The notes under the pieces: model-generated
Seen by the model: only the letters and a program-made list of their open reading frames with translations
Database searches by the model: none
What the model was told of the DNA's origin: nothing
Source of the DNA: 3107 sp965216225
Lineage (GTDB): Bacteria; Pseudomonadota; Alphaproteobacteria; Rhodobacterales; Rhodobacteraceae
Reading direction: 5' to 3'
NCBI GenBank assembly: GCA_965216225.1
Contig: CBDCFF010000018.1
Location: 1-57,832 of the forward strand
Length of the DNA: 57,832 nucleotides
Part shown: positions 33,911 to 43,600 of the stretch, in pieces
Layout: each line of letters begins with the position of its first letter
Position numbering within the stretch: position 1 is the first letter of the stretch
Translations under genes and position numbers: made by a program

Positions 33911-34651
33911 TCAGAGTTGCTCCAGAACCTCGTCCGGGGCTTCGAAATTCGCCGTCACGCGCTGAATGTCGTCGTCCTCCTCCAGCGCCTCGATCAGGCG
34001 CATCAGCTTCTGCATCCCGTCCAGATCCAGTTCGGTCGTGGTGGTCGGCTTCCAGATCAGCCTGGTCGATTCGGATTCGCCAAGTGCGGCCTCCAAGGCG
34101 TTCGACACATCGTTCAGGTCCGTATCGGCGCAATGGACGACATGGCCGTGTTCGGAGCTTTCCACATCTTCGGCCCCGGCCTCGATCGCCGCCATCATCA
34201 CCGTGTCGGCATCGCCGGCGGATGCGGGATAGGTCACTTCGCCCTTGCGCACGAACATGAAGGAAAGGGAACCGGTCTCGCCCAGATTGCCGCCATGCCT
34301 GCCAAAGATCGAACGCACGGCAGAGGCGGTGCGGTTGCGGTTGTCGGTCATCGCCTCGACGATCACCGCGACCCCCGCCGGGCCATAGCCTTCGTAACGG
34401 ATTTCCTCGAAACTGTCGCCCTCGCCGCCCGCCGCCTTTCCGATTGCGCGGTCGATATTGTCCCTGGGCATGGAGTTCGACCTGGCCTCTTTCACGGCGA
34501 GGCGCAGGCGCGGGTTCTTGTCGGGGTCGGGCTCGCCCATCCTGGCGGCGACGGTGATCTCTTTCGACAGTCTGGAAAACAGCCTGGATCGCATGGCGTC
34601 CTGACGCCCCTTGCGATGCTGGATGTTCGCCCATTTCGAATGGCCCGCCAT
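33911..34651 (-). CDS. yebC: YebC/PmpR-family (TACO1-like) protein
   Basis: A 246-residue cytoplasmic protein of the YebC/TACO1 family, linked in other organisms to translation of difficult (proline-rich) stretches and earlier to transcription control. The signature opening MAGHSKWANIQHRKGRQDA, then DNIDRAIGKA, YEGYGPAGVAVIVEA and SIFGRHGGNLGETGSLSFMF are all present. Full length. It lies upstream of tRNA-Leu on the same strand. In many genomes it neighbours ruvC; that is not the case here. Confidence 0.95.
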   Translation of the reverse strand: MAGHSKWANIQHRKGRQDAMRSRLFSRLSKEITVAARMGEPDPDKNPRLRLAVKEARSNSMPRDNIDRAIGKAAGGEGDSFEEIRYEGYGPAGVAVIVEAMTDNRNRTASAVRSIFGRHGGNLGETGSLSFMFVRKGEVTYPASAGDADTVMMAAIEAGAEDVESSEHGHVVHCADTDLNDVSNALEAALGESESTRLIWKPTTTTELDLDGMQKLMRLIEALEEDDDIQRVTANFEAPDEVLEQL

Positions 34652-34895
34652 CGGATGCTCCTGCCCCGGGAAATCTGATCTGCGCCTCTATAATGCAGCG
34701 GCGGGGCGGGGTTCAAGCCGGTCGGGAACAGTCCGCGCATCTTCTGCACATCTTTCGCGCCTCTGCGGGCGGAACCATCGGCTCGCGCAATCTTTTCCGG
34801 TTTACCCCGTCGATGGTTGTGAAATGTTGCCGGAGTACGGTATCCGAACGCAGTACTCGCAATTTGATACGGTGAAGAAAGTGAATGATGGCGCC

Positions 34896-35489
34896 ATGAC
34901 CTGGGAAATCCTCTCTGCACTGGCCGCTTTTGCCTTTGCCTCCTCGATCACGCCGGGGCCGAACAACCTGATGCTGATGGCCTCAGGCGCCAATTTCGGC
35001 TTCTGGCGCACGATCCCGCACATGATGGGGGTCGCGGTCGGATTTACGATAATGATCGTGTTGGTGGGTGCGGGTCTGGCGCAGATATTCGAGGCTTTCC
35101 CGGTCGCCCATACCATCCTGAAGGTTGTCAGCGTGCTCTACCTGTCCTGGCTTGCGTGGAAAATCGCCCATGCAAGCGCCCCGGAAGGCGGCGGCAGAGC
35201 GGGGACGCCAATGACCTTTCCGCAGGCGGCGGCGTTTCAGTGGATCAATCCCAAGGCATGGGCGATGGCCCTGACCGCGGTCGCGGTCTATTCCTGGGGA
35301 CAGGGGATCGGGGTCATCCTGGTGATCGCGGCAATCTTTGGCGGTATCAACCTGCCCTGCGTCAGCAGTTGGACCTTGCTGGGTCAGCAGATGCAGAGGG
35401 TTCTGAGCAATCCCGCGCGCCTGCGCGCCTTCAACTGGACAATGGCGGGTTTGCTGATCGCCTCGGTCCTGCCGGTGATTGTTCCATAG
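34896..35489 (+). CDS. LysE/RhtB-family amino-acid exporter
   Basis: A 197-residue inner-membrane exporter with about six hydrophobic segments. The family opening appears as FASSITPGPNNLMLMASGAN (residues 15-34), followed by GVAVGFTIMIVLVGAGLA and FQWINPKAWAMALTAVAVY. Such proteins export amino acids or homoserine-type compounds. I chose the ATG at 34896; the longer frame from 34611 runs through promoter sequence and overlaps yebC. It is monocistronic and converges on a hydrolase gene 37 bp away. The substrate is unknown. Confidence 0.9.
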   Translation: MTWEILSALAAFAFASSITPGPNNLMLMASGANFGFWRTIPHMMGVAVGFTIMIVLVGAGLAQIFEAFPVAHTILKVVSVLYLSWLAWKIAHASAPEGGGRAGTPMTFPQAAAFQWINPKAWAMALTAVAVYSWGQGIGVILVIAAIFGGINLPCVSSWTLLGQQMQRVLSNPARLRAFNWTMAGLLIASVLPVIVP

Positions 35490-35526
35490 GGGTTTGCGCA
35501 CCGGGGCTTCAGGCCGCTCCGGCCCC

Positions 35527-36291
35527 TCAGGCCACCAGAAACGCCTGCATCGCCGCTTCGGTCTCGCGCGGTTTGTCGGCGTGCAACCAGTGACCGGCGC
35601 CGGGAATCCTCGCAAACCGGGCGGCGGGGAACAGCGCCTTTATCCGCTCCCGGTACGCCGGTTTCACATAGTCGCTTTCCGCCCCGGACAGGAACAGCGC
35701 CAGCCCTTTGAAACGCCCCGAAACCTCCGGGAAGCCCACGGTTTTCGGCATTTCGGCTTTCAGCACATCAAGGTTCAGCCGCCAGCGCGGCGGCGCCGCT
35801 TTCAGGTCCAGGGATTGCAGGAGAAAGGCGCGGATGCCCGGATCGGGGACCAGTTCCGCGAAACGCCGGTCTGCGGCAGAGCGCGTGGCGACACCCTGCA
35901 AGTCAAGGGCCTGCATCGCCTTCGCGAATTGCGTCTGGTCATGCCGGTAAGCGACCGGGGCGATGTCCGCAACGATCAGTCTGCGGATCAGGTCGGGCCG
36001 GTTCAGGGCCAGAACCATCGACGCCTTGCCACCCATGGAATGCCCCATGACATCGACCTTCGCGCCGATATGTCCGATGACTTCCGCCAGATCTCCGGCC
36101 ATGTCGGGATAGCTGTTGCTGTCATGCCACGGGCTTTGGCCATGATTGCGCATATCGACCGTGATCACCTCTCGCCCGGCGCTCATCCGCCTGGCGACCG
36201 CGCCCCAGTTCCGGGCCGAGCCATAAAGCCCGTGAACGATCAGCAGCGGCACCAAATCGGTTGGCTGTCCGGTTCTTGAAATTCGCAGCAT
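35527..36291 (-). CDS. Alpha/beta-hydrolase (YbfF-like esterase)
   Basis: A 254-residue alpha/beta-fold hydrolase. The oxyanion segment LLIVHGLYGSARNW (residues 16-29), VDMRNHGQSPW, the nucleophile elbow GHSMGGKASM (Ser near 94) and the catalytic His in GAGHWLHADKP (near 235) are in order. The pattern is closest to YbfF-type acyl-CoA or short-chain esterases. It lies between convergent lysE and glyA with its own 98-bp upstream gap. The substrate is not predictable. Confidence 0.9.
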   Translation of the reverse strand: MLRISRTGQPTDLVPLLIVHGLYGSARNWGAVARRMSAGREVITVDMRNHGQSPWHDSNSYPDMAGDLAEVIGHIGAKVDVMGHSMGGKASMVLALNRPDLIRRLIVADIAPVAYRHDQTQFAKAMQALDLQGVATRSAADRRFAELVPDPGIRAFLLQSLDLKAAPPRWRLNLDVLKAEMPKTVGFPEVSGRFKGLALFLSGAESDYVKPAYRERIKALFPAARFARIPGAGHWLHADKPRETEAAMQAFLVA

Positions 36292-36346
36292 GGGCCTTGC
36301 ATACCCCGAAGCCGCAGGGGTTTCCAGCCTTGTCGGGAAGCCTTCT

Positions 36347-36372
36347 CGATGGGGGGCGGATGGCCCCCATCG
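36347..36372 (-). terminator. Stem-loop after glyA
   Basis: Arms CGATGGGGG (36347-36355) and CCCCCATCG (36364-36372) form a 9-bp stem 17 bases after the glyA stop. No T-run follows. Confidence 0.5.
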
Positions 36373-36389
36373 GGATCATGACAGATCGC

Positions 36390-37673
36390 TCAGAGGTCCG
36401 GATAAAGCGGGAAGCGGGCGCAGAGCGCGGCAACCCTGGCGCGGACATTCGCCTCCACCCCGGCGTTGCCGTCTTCGCCATTCGCCGCCAGACCATCAAC
36501 GACTTCGGCGATCATGTCGGCGATCTGGCGAAATTCGGCCTCTCTGAAACCGCGCGTGGTGCCCGCCGGAGTGCCAAGCCGCAGGCCGGAAGTGACGGTC
36601 GGTTTCTCCGGGTCGAAGGGAATGCCGTTCTTGTTGGCGGTGATACGGGCGCGGCCCAGCGCCTTGTCGGCCTGATTGCCCTTTACGCCTTTGGGGCGCA
36701 GGTCCACCAGCATCACATGGGTGTCGGTGCCGCCGGTAACGATGTCCAGCCCGCCCCTGATCAACTGATCCGCCAGCGTATCGGCGTTCAGGCGCACCTG
36801 GCGCATGTATTGCCTGAACTCCGGGCGCAGAGCCTCGCCGAACGCCGCCGCCTTGCCGGCGATCACATGCATCAGCGGGCCGCCCTGAATGCCGGGGAAG
36901 ATGGCGGAGTTCACCTTTTTCGCGATGTCTTCATCATTGGTCAGGATCATCCCGCCGCGCGGGCCGCGCAGCGTCTTGTGCGTCGTGGTGGTCACGACAT
37001 GGGCGTGGTGGAAGGGCGAGGGATGTTCGCCCGCCGCAACCAGACCGGCGAAATGCGCCATGTCCACATGCAGACAGGCGCCGACGCTGTCGGCAATCCC
37101 GCGCATCGTGGCAAAATCAATGACGCGCGGAATGGCCGAGCCGCCGGCGATGATCAGCCTTGGCCGGTGTTCGCCGGCAAGTTCCCTGATCTGATCGTAA
37201 TCAATCATGCTGTCCTGCTTGCGGACACCGTATTGCACGGCGTTGAACCACTTGCCCGACTGGTTCGGCGCGGCGCCGTGGGTCAGGTGGCCACCAGATG
37301 CAATGTTCATGCCCAGGATCGTGTCGCCCGGTTTCAGCAGGGCCTGAAACACCCCCTGATTGGCCTGCGAGCCGGAATTAGGCTGAACATTCGCGAACCC
37401 GCAGTCAAACAGTTGCCTGGCGCGATCAATCGCCAGATTTTCGGCCACATCGACGTATTGGCATCCGCCATAGTAACGGCGGCCCGGATAACCTTCGGCA
37501 TATTTGTTGGTCAGGACAGAGCCCTGCGCCTCCATCACCGCGGCGGACACGATGTTTTCCGAGGCGATAAGCTCTATTTCGTCACGCTGACGGCCAAGTT
37601 CGTCAGAGATCGACGCATAAAGTTCCGGATCTCGGGTTGCGAGGGGCTCGGTGAAAAAACCGGAATCAGACAT
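36390..37673 (-). CDS. glyA: Serine hydroxymethyltransferase
   Basis: A 427-residue PLP enzyme interconverting serine and glycine with tetrahydrofolate, the main one-carbon source. Seen are ELIASENIVSAAVMEAQGS (residues 34-52), YAEGYPGRRYYGGC, the PLP-binding DMAHFAGLVAAGEHPSP block, and the Schiff-base Lys in VTTTTHKTLRGPRGG (near 230). Full length. It is divergent from nadK across 170 bp, in which I see no riboswitch. Confidence 0.96.
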   Translation of the reverse strand: MSDSGFFTEPLATRDPELYASISDELGRQRDEIELIASENIVSAAVMEAQGSVLTNKYAEGYPGRRYYGGCQYVDVAENLAIDRARQLFDCGFANVQPNSGSQANQGVFQALLKPGDTILGMNIASGGHLTHGAAPNQSGKWFNAVQYGVRKQDSMIDYDQIRELAGEHRPRLIIAGGSAIPRVIDFATMRGIADSVGACLHVDMAHFAGLVAAGEHPSPFHHAHVVTTTTHKTLRGPRGGMILTNDEDIAKKVNSAIFPGIQGGPLMHVIAGKAAAFGEALRPEFRQYMRQVRLNADTLADQLIRGGLDIVTGGTDTHVMLVDLRPKGVKGNQADKALGRARITANKNGIPFDPEKPTVTSGLRLGTPAGTTRGFREAEFRQIADMIAEVVDGLAANGEDGNAGVEANVRARVAALCARFPLYPDL

Positions 37674-37843
37674 GCGGGCGGCTCCTCCAAGGGTCAGGCT
37701 GATGGTTTCCTATCGGACACTCCGCGATCATGAAAGGCATTAATGCGACAGTTCCCTTCGCTGTACCGTCATGGCTGGCATGTCGCGTCAACTTGTGGTT
37801 CGATCAGAAATGAATGAGACCCCTGCGGGACGGACTGTTCTGA

Positions 37844-38605
37844 ATGCGCGAAAAAATCGCTTTTGTTTCCAGTGACGATCCGCTTGCCTCGGATGCACAA
37901 AATGCGCTTGCGGCGCGATACGGTCAGGTGTCCGGGGAAGACGCCGATGTCATCGTTGCGCTGGGGGGCGATGGGTTCATGCTGCAAACGCTACATGCAA
38001 CCCAGCACCTGCCCGTACCCGTTTACGGAATGAACCGTGGAACGGTCGGTTTCCTGATGAATGAATTTGCCGGGGACAGGCTGCCCGAAAGACTGGCCGA
38101 CGCCGAAGAGGCGGTGATCAACCCGCTGCGGATGCGCGCCACACGGCACGATGGCGTCGTGCATGAGGCGCTGGCAATCAATGAGGTGTCAATTCTGCGG
38201 GCCGGACCCCAGGCGGCGAAACTGCGTATCTTCGTGGATGGCAGGCAGAGGATGGAGGAACTGGTCTGCGATGGGGCGCTGCTGAGCACCCCGGCAGGAT
38301 CGACGGCCTACAACTATTCCGCCCATGGGCCGATCCTGCCCATCGGTTCGGATGTTCTGGCGCTGACCGCGATGGCGGCTTTCCGGCCACGGCGATGGCC
38401 CGGGGCGCTGCTGCCGAAATCGGCCGAAGTGACGTTCGAGGTGCTGAACCCGGCCAAACGTCCCGTCATGGCCGATGCCGACAGCCGTTCGGTGCGCGAC
38501 GTGGTCAGGGTGCATATTTGCAGCGCGCCGGAAATCCGGCACCGCATCCTGTTCGATCCGGGCCACGGTCTGGAAGAACGTCTGATCCGTGAACAGTTCG
38601 CCTGA
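37844..38605 (+). CDS. nadK: NAD kinase
   Basis: A 253-residue cytoplasmic enzyme that phosphorylates NAD to NADP using ATP or polyphosphate. The catalytic GGDG motif is at residues 41-44 (VIVALGGDGFML), the NE pair is in AINEVSILR, and the glycine-rich STPAGSTAYN segment lies at about 150. Length is normal for the alphaproteobacterial short form. It converges on prpE, with 16 bp between stops. Confidence 0.95.
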   Translation: MREKIAFVSSDDPLASDAQNALAARYGQVSGEDADVIVALGGDGFMLQTLHATQHLPVPVYGMNRGTVGFLMNEFAGDRLPERLADAEEAVINPLRMRATRHDGVVHEALAINEVSILRAGPQAAKLRIFVDGRQRMEELVCDGALLSTPAGSTAYNYSAHGPILPIGSDVLALTAMAAFRPRRWPGALLPKSAEVTFEVLNPAKRPVMADADSRSVRDVVRVHICSAPEIRHRILFDPGHGLEERLIREQFA

Positions 38606-38621
38606 GCCCCCCCGCCGCCGT

Positions 38622-40526
38622 TCAACTGCGGACCGCCCCCCGCGCGTATCCCAGCCCCTGCAAGGCGCTGCGGATTTCGTCCAGTATGGCGGGGTCGTCA
38701 ATGGTTGCGGGCATCCTGAAATCCTCGCCATCCGCGATTTTCGCCATTGTGCCACGCAGGATCTTGCCCGAACGGGTCTTGGGCAGGCGATCCACGACAC
38801 AGGCCAGCCTGAAGGCCGCGACCGGGCCGATTTTCTTGCGCACCAGGGTCACGCATTCCGATGCGACCGCCGCATGATCGCGCTCCACGCCGCTTGTCAG
38901 GCACAGAAAACCCAGGGGCAACTGTCCCTTCAGTTGATCGGTCACGCCGATCACCGCGCATTCGGCCACATCCGGATGGCCGGCCAGCACCTCTTCCATC
39001 GCGCCTGTGGCCAGCCGGTGCCCGGCGACATTGATCACGTCATCGGTGCGCGCCATGACATAGAGATAGCCGTCTTCGTCGATCATCCCCGCATCGCCGG
39101 TTTCGTAATAGCCGGGGAAGTGGTCGAGATAGGATTTGCGGAAACGCTCCTCGGCATTCCAGAGGGTCGGCAGGGTTCCGGGCGGCAGCGGGAGCCTGAT
39201 CGCAATGGCGCCAAACCCCCCGGCGGGCAGCGACTGCCCCGCTGCATCGAGGACCTGCACATCCCAGCCCGGCATCGGCACCGACGGAGAGCCCGGCTTG
39301 ACCGGCAGTTCCTCGATCCCCAGCGGGTTGGCGGCGATGGCATACCCGGTTTCGGTCTGCCACCAATGGTCGATCACCGGCACGCCAAGGTGATCCTGCG
39401 CCCACCGGACCGTGTCGGTATCGGCCCGCTCGCCCGCCAGAAACACGGCTTTCAGCGTGCCGAGGTCGTATTTCCTGATGAAATCGCCATTCGGGTCCTC
39501 GCGCTTCACCGCGCGAAAGGCCGTGGGCGCGGTAAAGAAGCTCTTGACCCTGTGTTCGGAAATCACCCGCCAGAACGCACCGGCATCAGGCGTGCCGACC
39601 GGCTTGCCCTCGTACACGACCGTCGTGTTGCCGTGGATCAGCGGGCCATAGCAGATATAGCTGTGACCCACGACCCAGCCAACGTCGGAAGCAGCCCAGA
39701 ACACATCGCCCGGATCGACATTGTAGATATTCTTCATTGTCCAGTTCAGCGCCACCATATGGCCTGCGGTAGGCCGCACGACGCCTTTCGGCTGCACCGT
39801 TGTCCCGGATGTGTAGAGGATATAGGCGGGGTGGTTGCCCTCGACCGGGACGCATTCCGCCGCCTCCGCGCCCTGCTGAAAGCCGTGCCAGTCAAGATCG
39901 CGCCCGTCGGTCAGTTTGGCAACATCCTGTTCGCGCTGGAAAATGACGCAGAAATCGGGCTTGTGCGCGGCCAGTTCGATGGCCCTGTCCAGCAATGGTT
40001 TGTAAGGCACAACGCGGTTCGGCTCCAACCCGCAGGAGGCCGCGATGATCGCCCTGGGTCGGGCGTCGTCAATGCGCACCGCCAGTTCGTCGCCGGCAAA
40101 GCCGCCGAAAACGACGGAATGCACGGCGCCCAGGCGGGCGCAGGCAAGCATTGCCTCCAGCGCTTCGGGGATCATCGGCATGTAGATGATGACCCGGTCG
40201 CCCTTTTCGATGCCTTTGGCGCGCAGCGCGCCGGCAAGCGTTGCAACGCGGTCGCGCAGTTCGGCATAGGAGATGTTGCGCCTGACGCCGGTGATCGGGC
40301 TGTCATGGATGATTGCAGTCTGCGCGCCACGGCCCGCTTCGACATGGCGGTCCACCGCATTCCGGCAGGTGTTGCCCCGTGCATCCGCGAACCATTCGTA
40401 CAGCGGGGCATTGCCGTCAAACAGCGCCTTGCCGGGCGGACGGTCCCAGTCGATGGCCCTTGCCGCTTCCATCCAGAAGGCTTCCGGGGCGTCTCGCCAG
40501 CCCTCATATACGCTCCTGTAGGTCAT
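38622..40526 (-). CDS. prpE: Propionyl-CoA synthetase (PrpE-like acyl-CoA ligase)
   Basis: A 634-residue adenylate-forming ligase that activates propionate (or acetate) with ATP and CoA. PrpE-like features are RPPGKALFDGNAPLYEWF near the start, the acyl-adenylate block WWQTETGYAIA, YYETGDAGMIDEDGYLYVM and the acetylation-prone catalytic Lys in PKTRSGKILRGTM. Odd: the phosphate-loop motif reads YTSGTTVQPKG, with Val 244 (codon 39795-39797) where nearly all relatives have Gly. This may lower ATP handling or reflect a base error. It stands alone between nadK and the chimera. Confidence 0.92.
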   Translation of the reverse strand: MTYRSVYEGWRDAPEAFWMEAARAIDWDRPPGKALFDGNAPLYEWFADARGNTCRNAVDRHVEAGRGAQTAIIHDSPITGVRRNISYAELRDRVATLAGALRAKGIEKGDRVIIYMPMIPEALEAMLACARLGAVHSVVFGGFAGDELAVRIDDARPRAIIAASCGLEPNRVVPYKPLLDRAIELAAHKPDFCVIFQREQDVAKLTDGRDLDWHGFQQGAEAAECVPVEGNHPAYILYTSGTTVQPKGVVRPTAGHMVALNWTMKNIYNVDPGDVFWAASDVGWVVGHSYICYGPLIHGNTTVVYEGKPVGTPDAGAFWRVISEHRVKSFFTAPTAFRAVKREDPNGDFIRKYDLGTLKAVFLAGERADTDTVRWAQDHLGVPVIDHWWQTETGYAIAANPLGIEELPVKPGSPSVPMPGWDVQVLDAAGQSLPAGGFGAIAIRLPLPPGTLPTLWNAEERFRKSYLDHFPGYYETGDAGMIDEDGYLYVMARTDDVINVAGHRLATGAMEEVLAGHPDVAECAVIGVTDQLKGQLPLGFLCLTSGVERDHAAVASECVTLVRKKIGPVAAFRLACVVDRLPKTRSGKILRGTMAKIADGEDFRMPATIDDPAILDEIRSALQGLGYARGAVRS

Positions 40527-40693
40527 GCCTCCTCCTGTATGCCGTCATATGCACATGCACGGGACCGGGCGCGTTTCCGTCACCGGCGCGGTGTCGGACA
40601 GATGCGCCGGATTGACGCCATGTGTGCCAACACCCCGGCGAATGCAAGCCATTGTCAAGGCAGGCGGGGGCGGCCGGGAACAATTTTCCGGCG

Positions 40694-43600
40694 TCAGCCG
40701 TATTCGGCGACCGGCGTTCCGGCCACGGCTGACATGTTCAGCAACCCGCGCGCGGTGATCGACGGGGTGACGATATGCGCCCTGTTGCCCATACCCAGCA
40801 GGATCGGCCCCACTTCCAGCCCGCCGCCGCAGGTCTTCAGGATGTTGCGCACGCCGCTTGCCGCATCGGTATTCGCAAAGATCAGCACGTTGGCCGGACC
40901 CGACAGGCGCGAACCGGGGAACAGGCGTTCGCGCACCTGCGTATCCAGCGCCGCATCGACGTGCATTTCGCCCTCATACGTGAAATCGCGGGGCTCCGAA
41001 TCCAGAATCGCCATCGCCGAACGGGTCCGCCGCCCGGTGTCGCAGTCAAGATTGCCGAATTGCGAATAGGAACAGATCGCGATCTGCGGCTTCACCCCGA
41101 ACCGGCGCACATGCCGGGCGGCGGCAATCGCGGTTTCGGCGATCTGCGGCGCCGTCGGCTCTGGATGAACATGGGTGTCGGCGATGAACAGCGGGCCGTC
41201 CTCCTGTATCATCAGGGAAAGCGCCGCGATCGGGCGATGACTGTCAGAGCCGAGCACCTGCGAGACATGGGCGAGGTGCCGAAGATACTCTCCGAATGTG
41301 CCGCAGATCATGCTGTCGGCTTCGCCGCGATGCACCATCACGGCGGCAATGGCGGTGGTATCGGTGCGCATGATCGCCCTGGCCAGGTCGGGGGTGACGC
41401 CGCGGCGGGCCATGCGCTCGTGATAGGTGCCCCAGTAATCGCGATAGCGGGGATCGTTTTCCGGGTTGACCAGATCGAAATCCACGCCGGGGCGGATCGT
41501 GATCCCGGCGCGTTCGCACCGCCGCCCGATCACCTCGGGGCGGCCGATCAGGATCGGCTTGTCGATGGTTTCCTCCAGCATCGCGTTGGCGGTGCGCAGC
41601 ACGCGCTCATCCTCGCCTTCGGCAAAGACAATGCGGCGGCTGGCCTTGGCGGCGGCCTCGAACACAGGGCGCATGATCAGCGCCGAGCGGAACACCGACT
41701 GATCAAGCATGGCCTTGTAGGCCGCAACATCGTCAACGGGTCTGGTGGCCACGCCGGTGTCGATCGCGGCCCCGGCAACGGCGCTGGCCACCACGCCCAT
41801 CAGGCGCGGGTCGAAGGGTTTGGGAATCAGGTAATCCGGGCCGAAGGTCAACTGCTCGCCCTTGTAGGCTGCGGCGGCTTCGGCGCTGGTGGTTTGCCGG
41901 GCAAGCGCCGCGATTCCCTCGACACAGGCGATCTGCATCGCATCGTTGATTTCGGTCGCTCCGACATCCAGCGCGCCGCGAAAGATGAAGGGAAAGCACA
42001 GGACGTTGTTGACCTGATTGGGATAGTCCGAACGCCCCGTCGCCATGATCGCATCGGGCGCGACGGCGCTAACCTCATCCGGCATGATTTCGGGCGTCGG
42101 GTTGGCAAGGGCAAAGACGATGGGGCGGGCCGCCATTTTCGCAACCATGTCCGGTTTCAGGACATCAGGGCCCGACAGGCCCAGGAACAGGTCCGCGCCG
42201 CCGATCACCTCATCCAGGGTGCGCTTGTCCGATTTTTGTGCGAAACAGGCTTTCTGAGGGGTCATGTCGGCCTCCCGCCCCTCATGAACCAGCCCTTCGA
42301 TATCGCAGAGCCAGACATTTTCCCGCCTTGCCCCCAGTTTCAGAAGCATGTTGAGGCAGGCAATGCCCGCCGCGCCGCCACCGGTCGAGACGATCCTGAT
42401 GTCCTCGAACGCCTTGCCCGCGACATGCAGCGCGTTACAGGCCGCAGCCCCGACCACGATGGCAGTGCCATGCTGGTCATCGTGAAAGACCGGGATATTC
42501 ATGCGTTCGCGGCACAGCTTTTCGACGACAAAGCAATCGGGCGCCTTGATGTCTTCCAGATTGATCGCGCCGAAGGTGGGTTCCAGCGCACAGACGATCC
42601 CGGCGAGCTTTTCGGGGTCCGGCTCATTCACCTCTATGTCAAAGCAGTCGATATTGGCGAATTTCTTGAACAGGACGGCCTTGCCTTCCATGACCGGTTT
42701 GGAGGCCAGCCCGCCGATATTGCCAAGCCCCAGCACCGCCGTTCCGTTCTGGCGGCCGACCTTGGGCGTGGTGATCACCCGGTTCGGCGTCAGCACGACG
42801 TCATACGGTTCGCTTATTGCGAGCATGTCCGCGCTCAGCCGGCGATAGGCGGCAATGTCCTGGGCATGTTGCAAGCCGGATATGTGTTCGGCCTCGGCTG
42901 CCGAGCTGCGGACGAAGGTCGAGAACTCGTCCTCCGCAGGCTCGCGTCCATATTCCTGCCGCGCGAAGTCGTAGACCATGGCGTGCAGGATCGTCACGAA
43001 GCGGCGTTCAAGCTCGGCCATGGCGCCGAAGTCGTAGTCGAATCCCGTCTCCTCGACGTCATGCCCCAATGACTCGCAGAGCGTTGCCGCCGCCTCGACA
43101 GCGGCCACGCAATCGGTATCGAGCGGCAGCTCGCTTGGCGACCTGGTGGCATAGCCGATCCGAAGTCTTTCCGGGTCTCTCGCGGCCTCTTCCACATAGG
43201 GCCGCTCCGGCTTCGGGACGCGGTATTGGTTGGCGGGCGTGTAGTCGGCGATGGCATCGATATAGGCCGCCGTGTCGCGCACGCTGCGCGACACGCAGCC
43301 GACAACGCCGCCGCCATAGAGCACGTCCGGATAGGCCGGCATGAAGGTGGTGCGCCCGCGCGAGACCTTGAGACCGACAAGTGCGCAATCGCCCGCCGGA
43401 AAACGGATTGACCCTGCACCGTCGGCCGCGCTCGCAATCGGCAGGACGCGCGCGGCCACCGCGCTCGCCGAGCCGCCGCTGGATCCGCCCGGCGTGCGAT
43501 CCGGATGCCAGGGATTGCGCGTGTCACCGAAGAGCGGAGACTCGGTCTGCGAGCCCCAGCCGCATTCGGGTGCCGTGGTCTTGGCCACCAGCAGGAAGCC

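Noticed and set aside
37674..37843. Riboswitch upstream of glyA or nadK
   Set aside because: I looked for glycine, SAM/SAH and folate-type patterns and saw no convincing conserved core or helices.
38589..41069. An 826-codon plus-strand frame over prpE
   Set aside because: It is antisense to prpE and the end of the malic-enzyme part; composition only.
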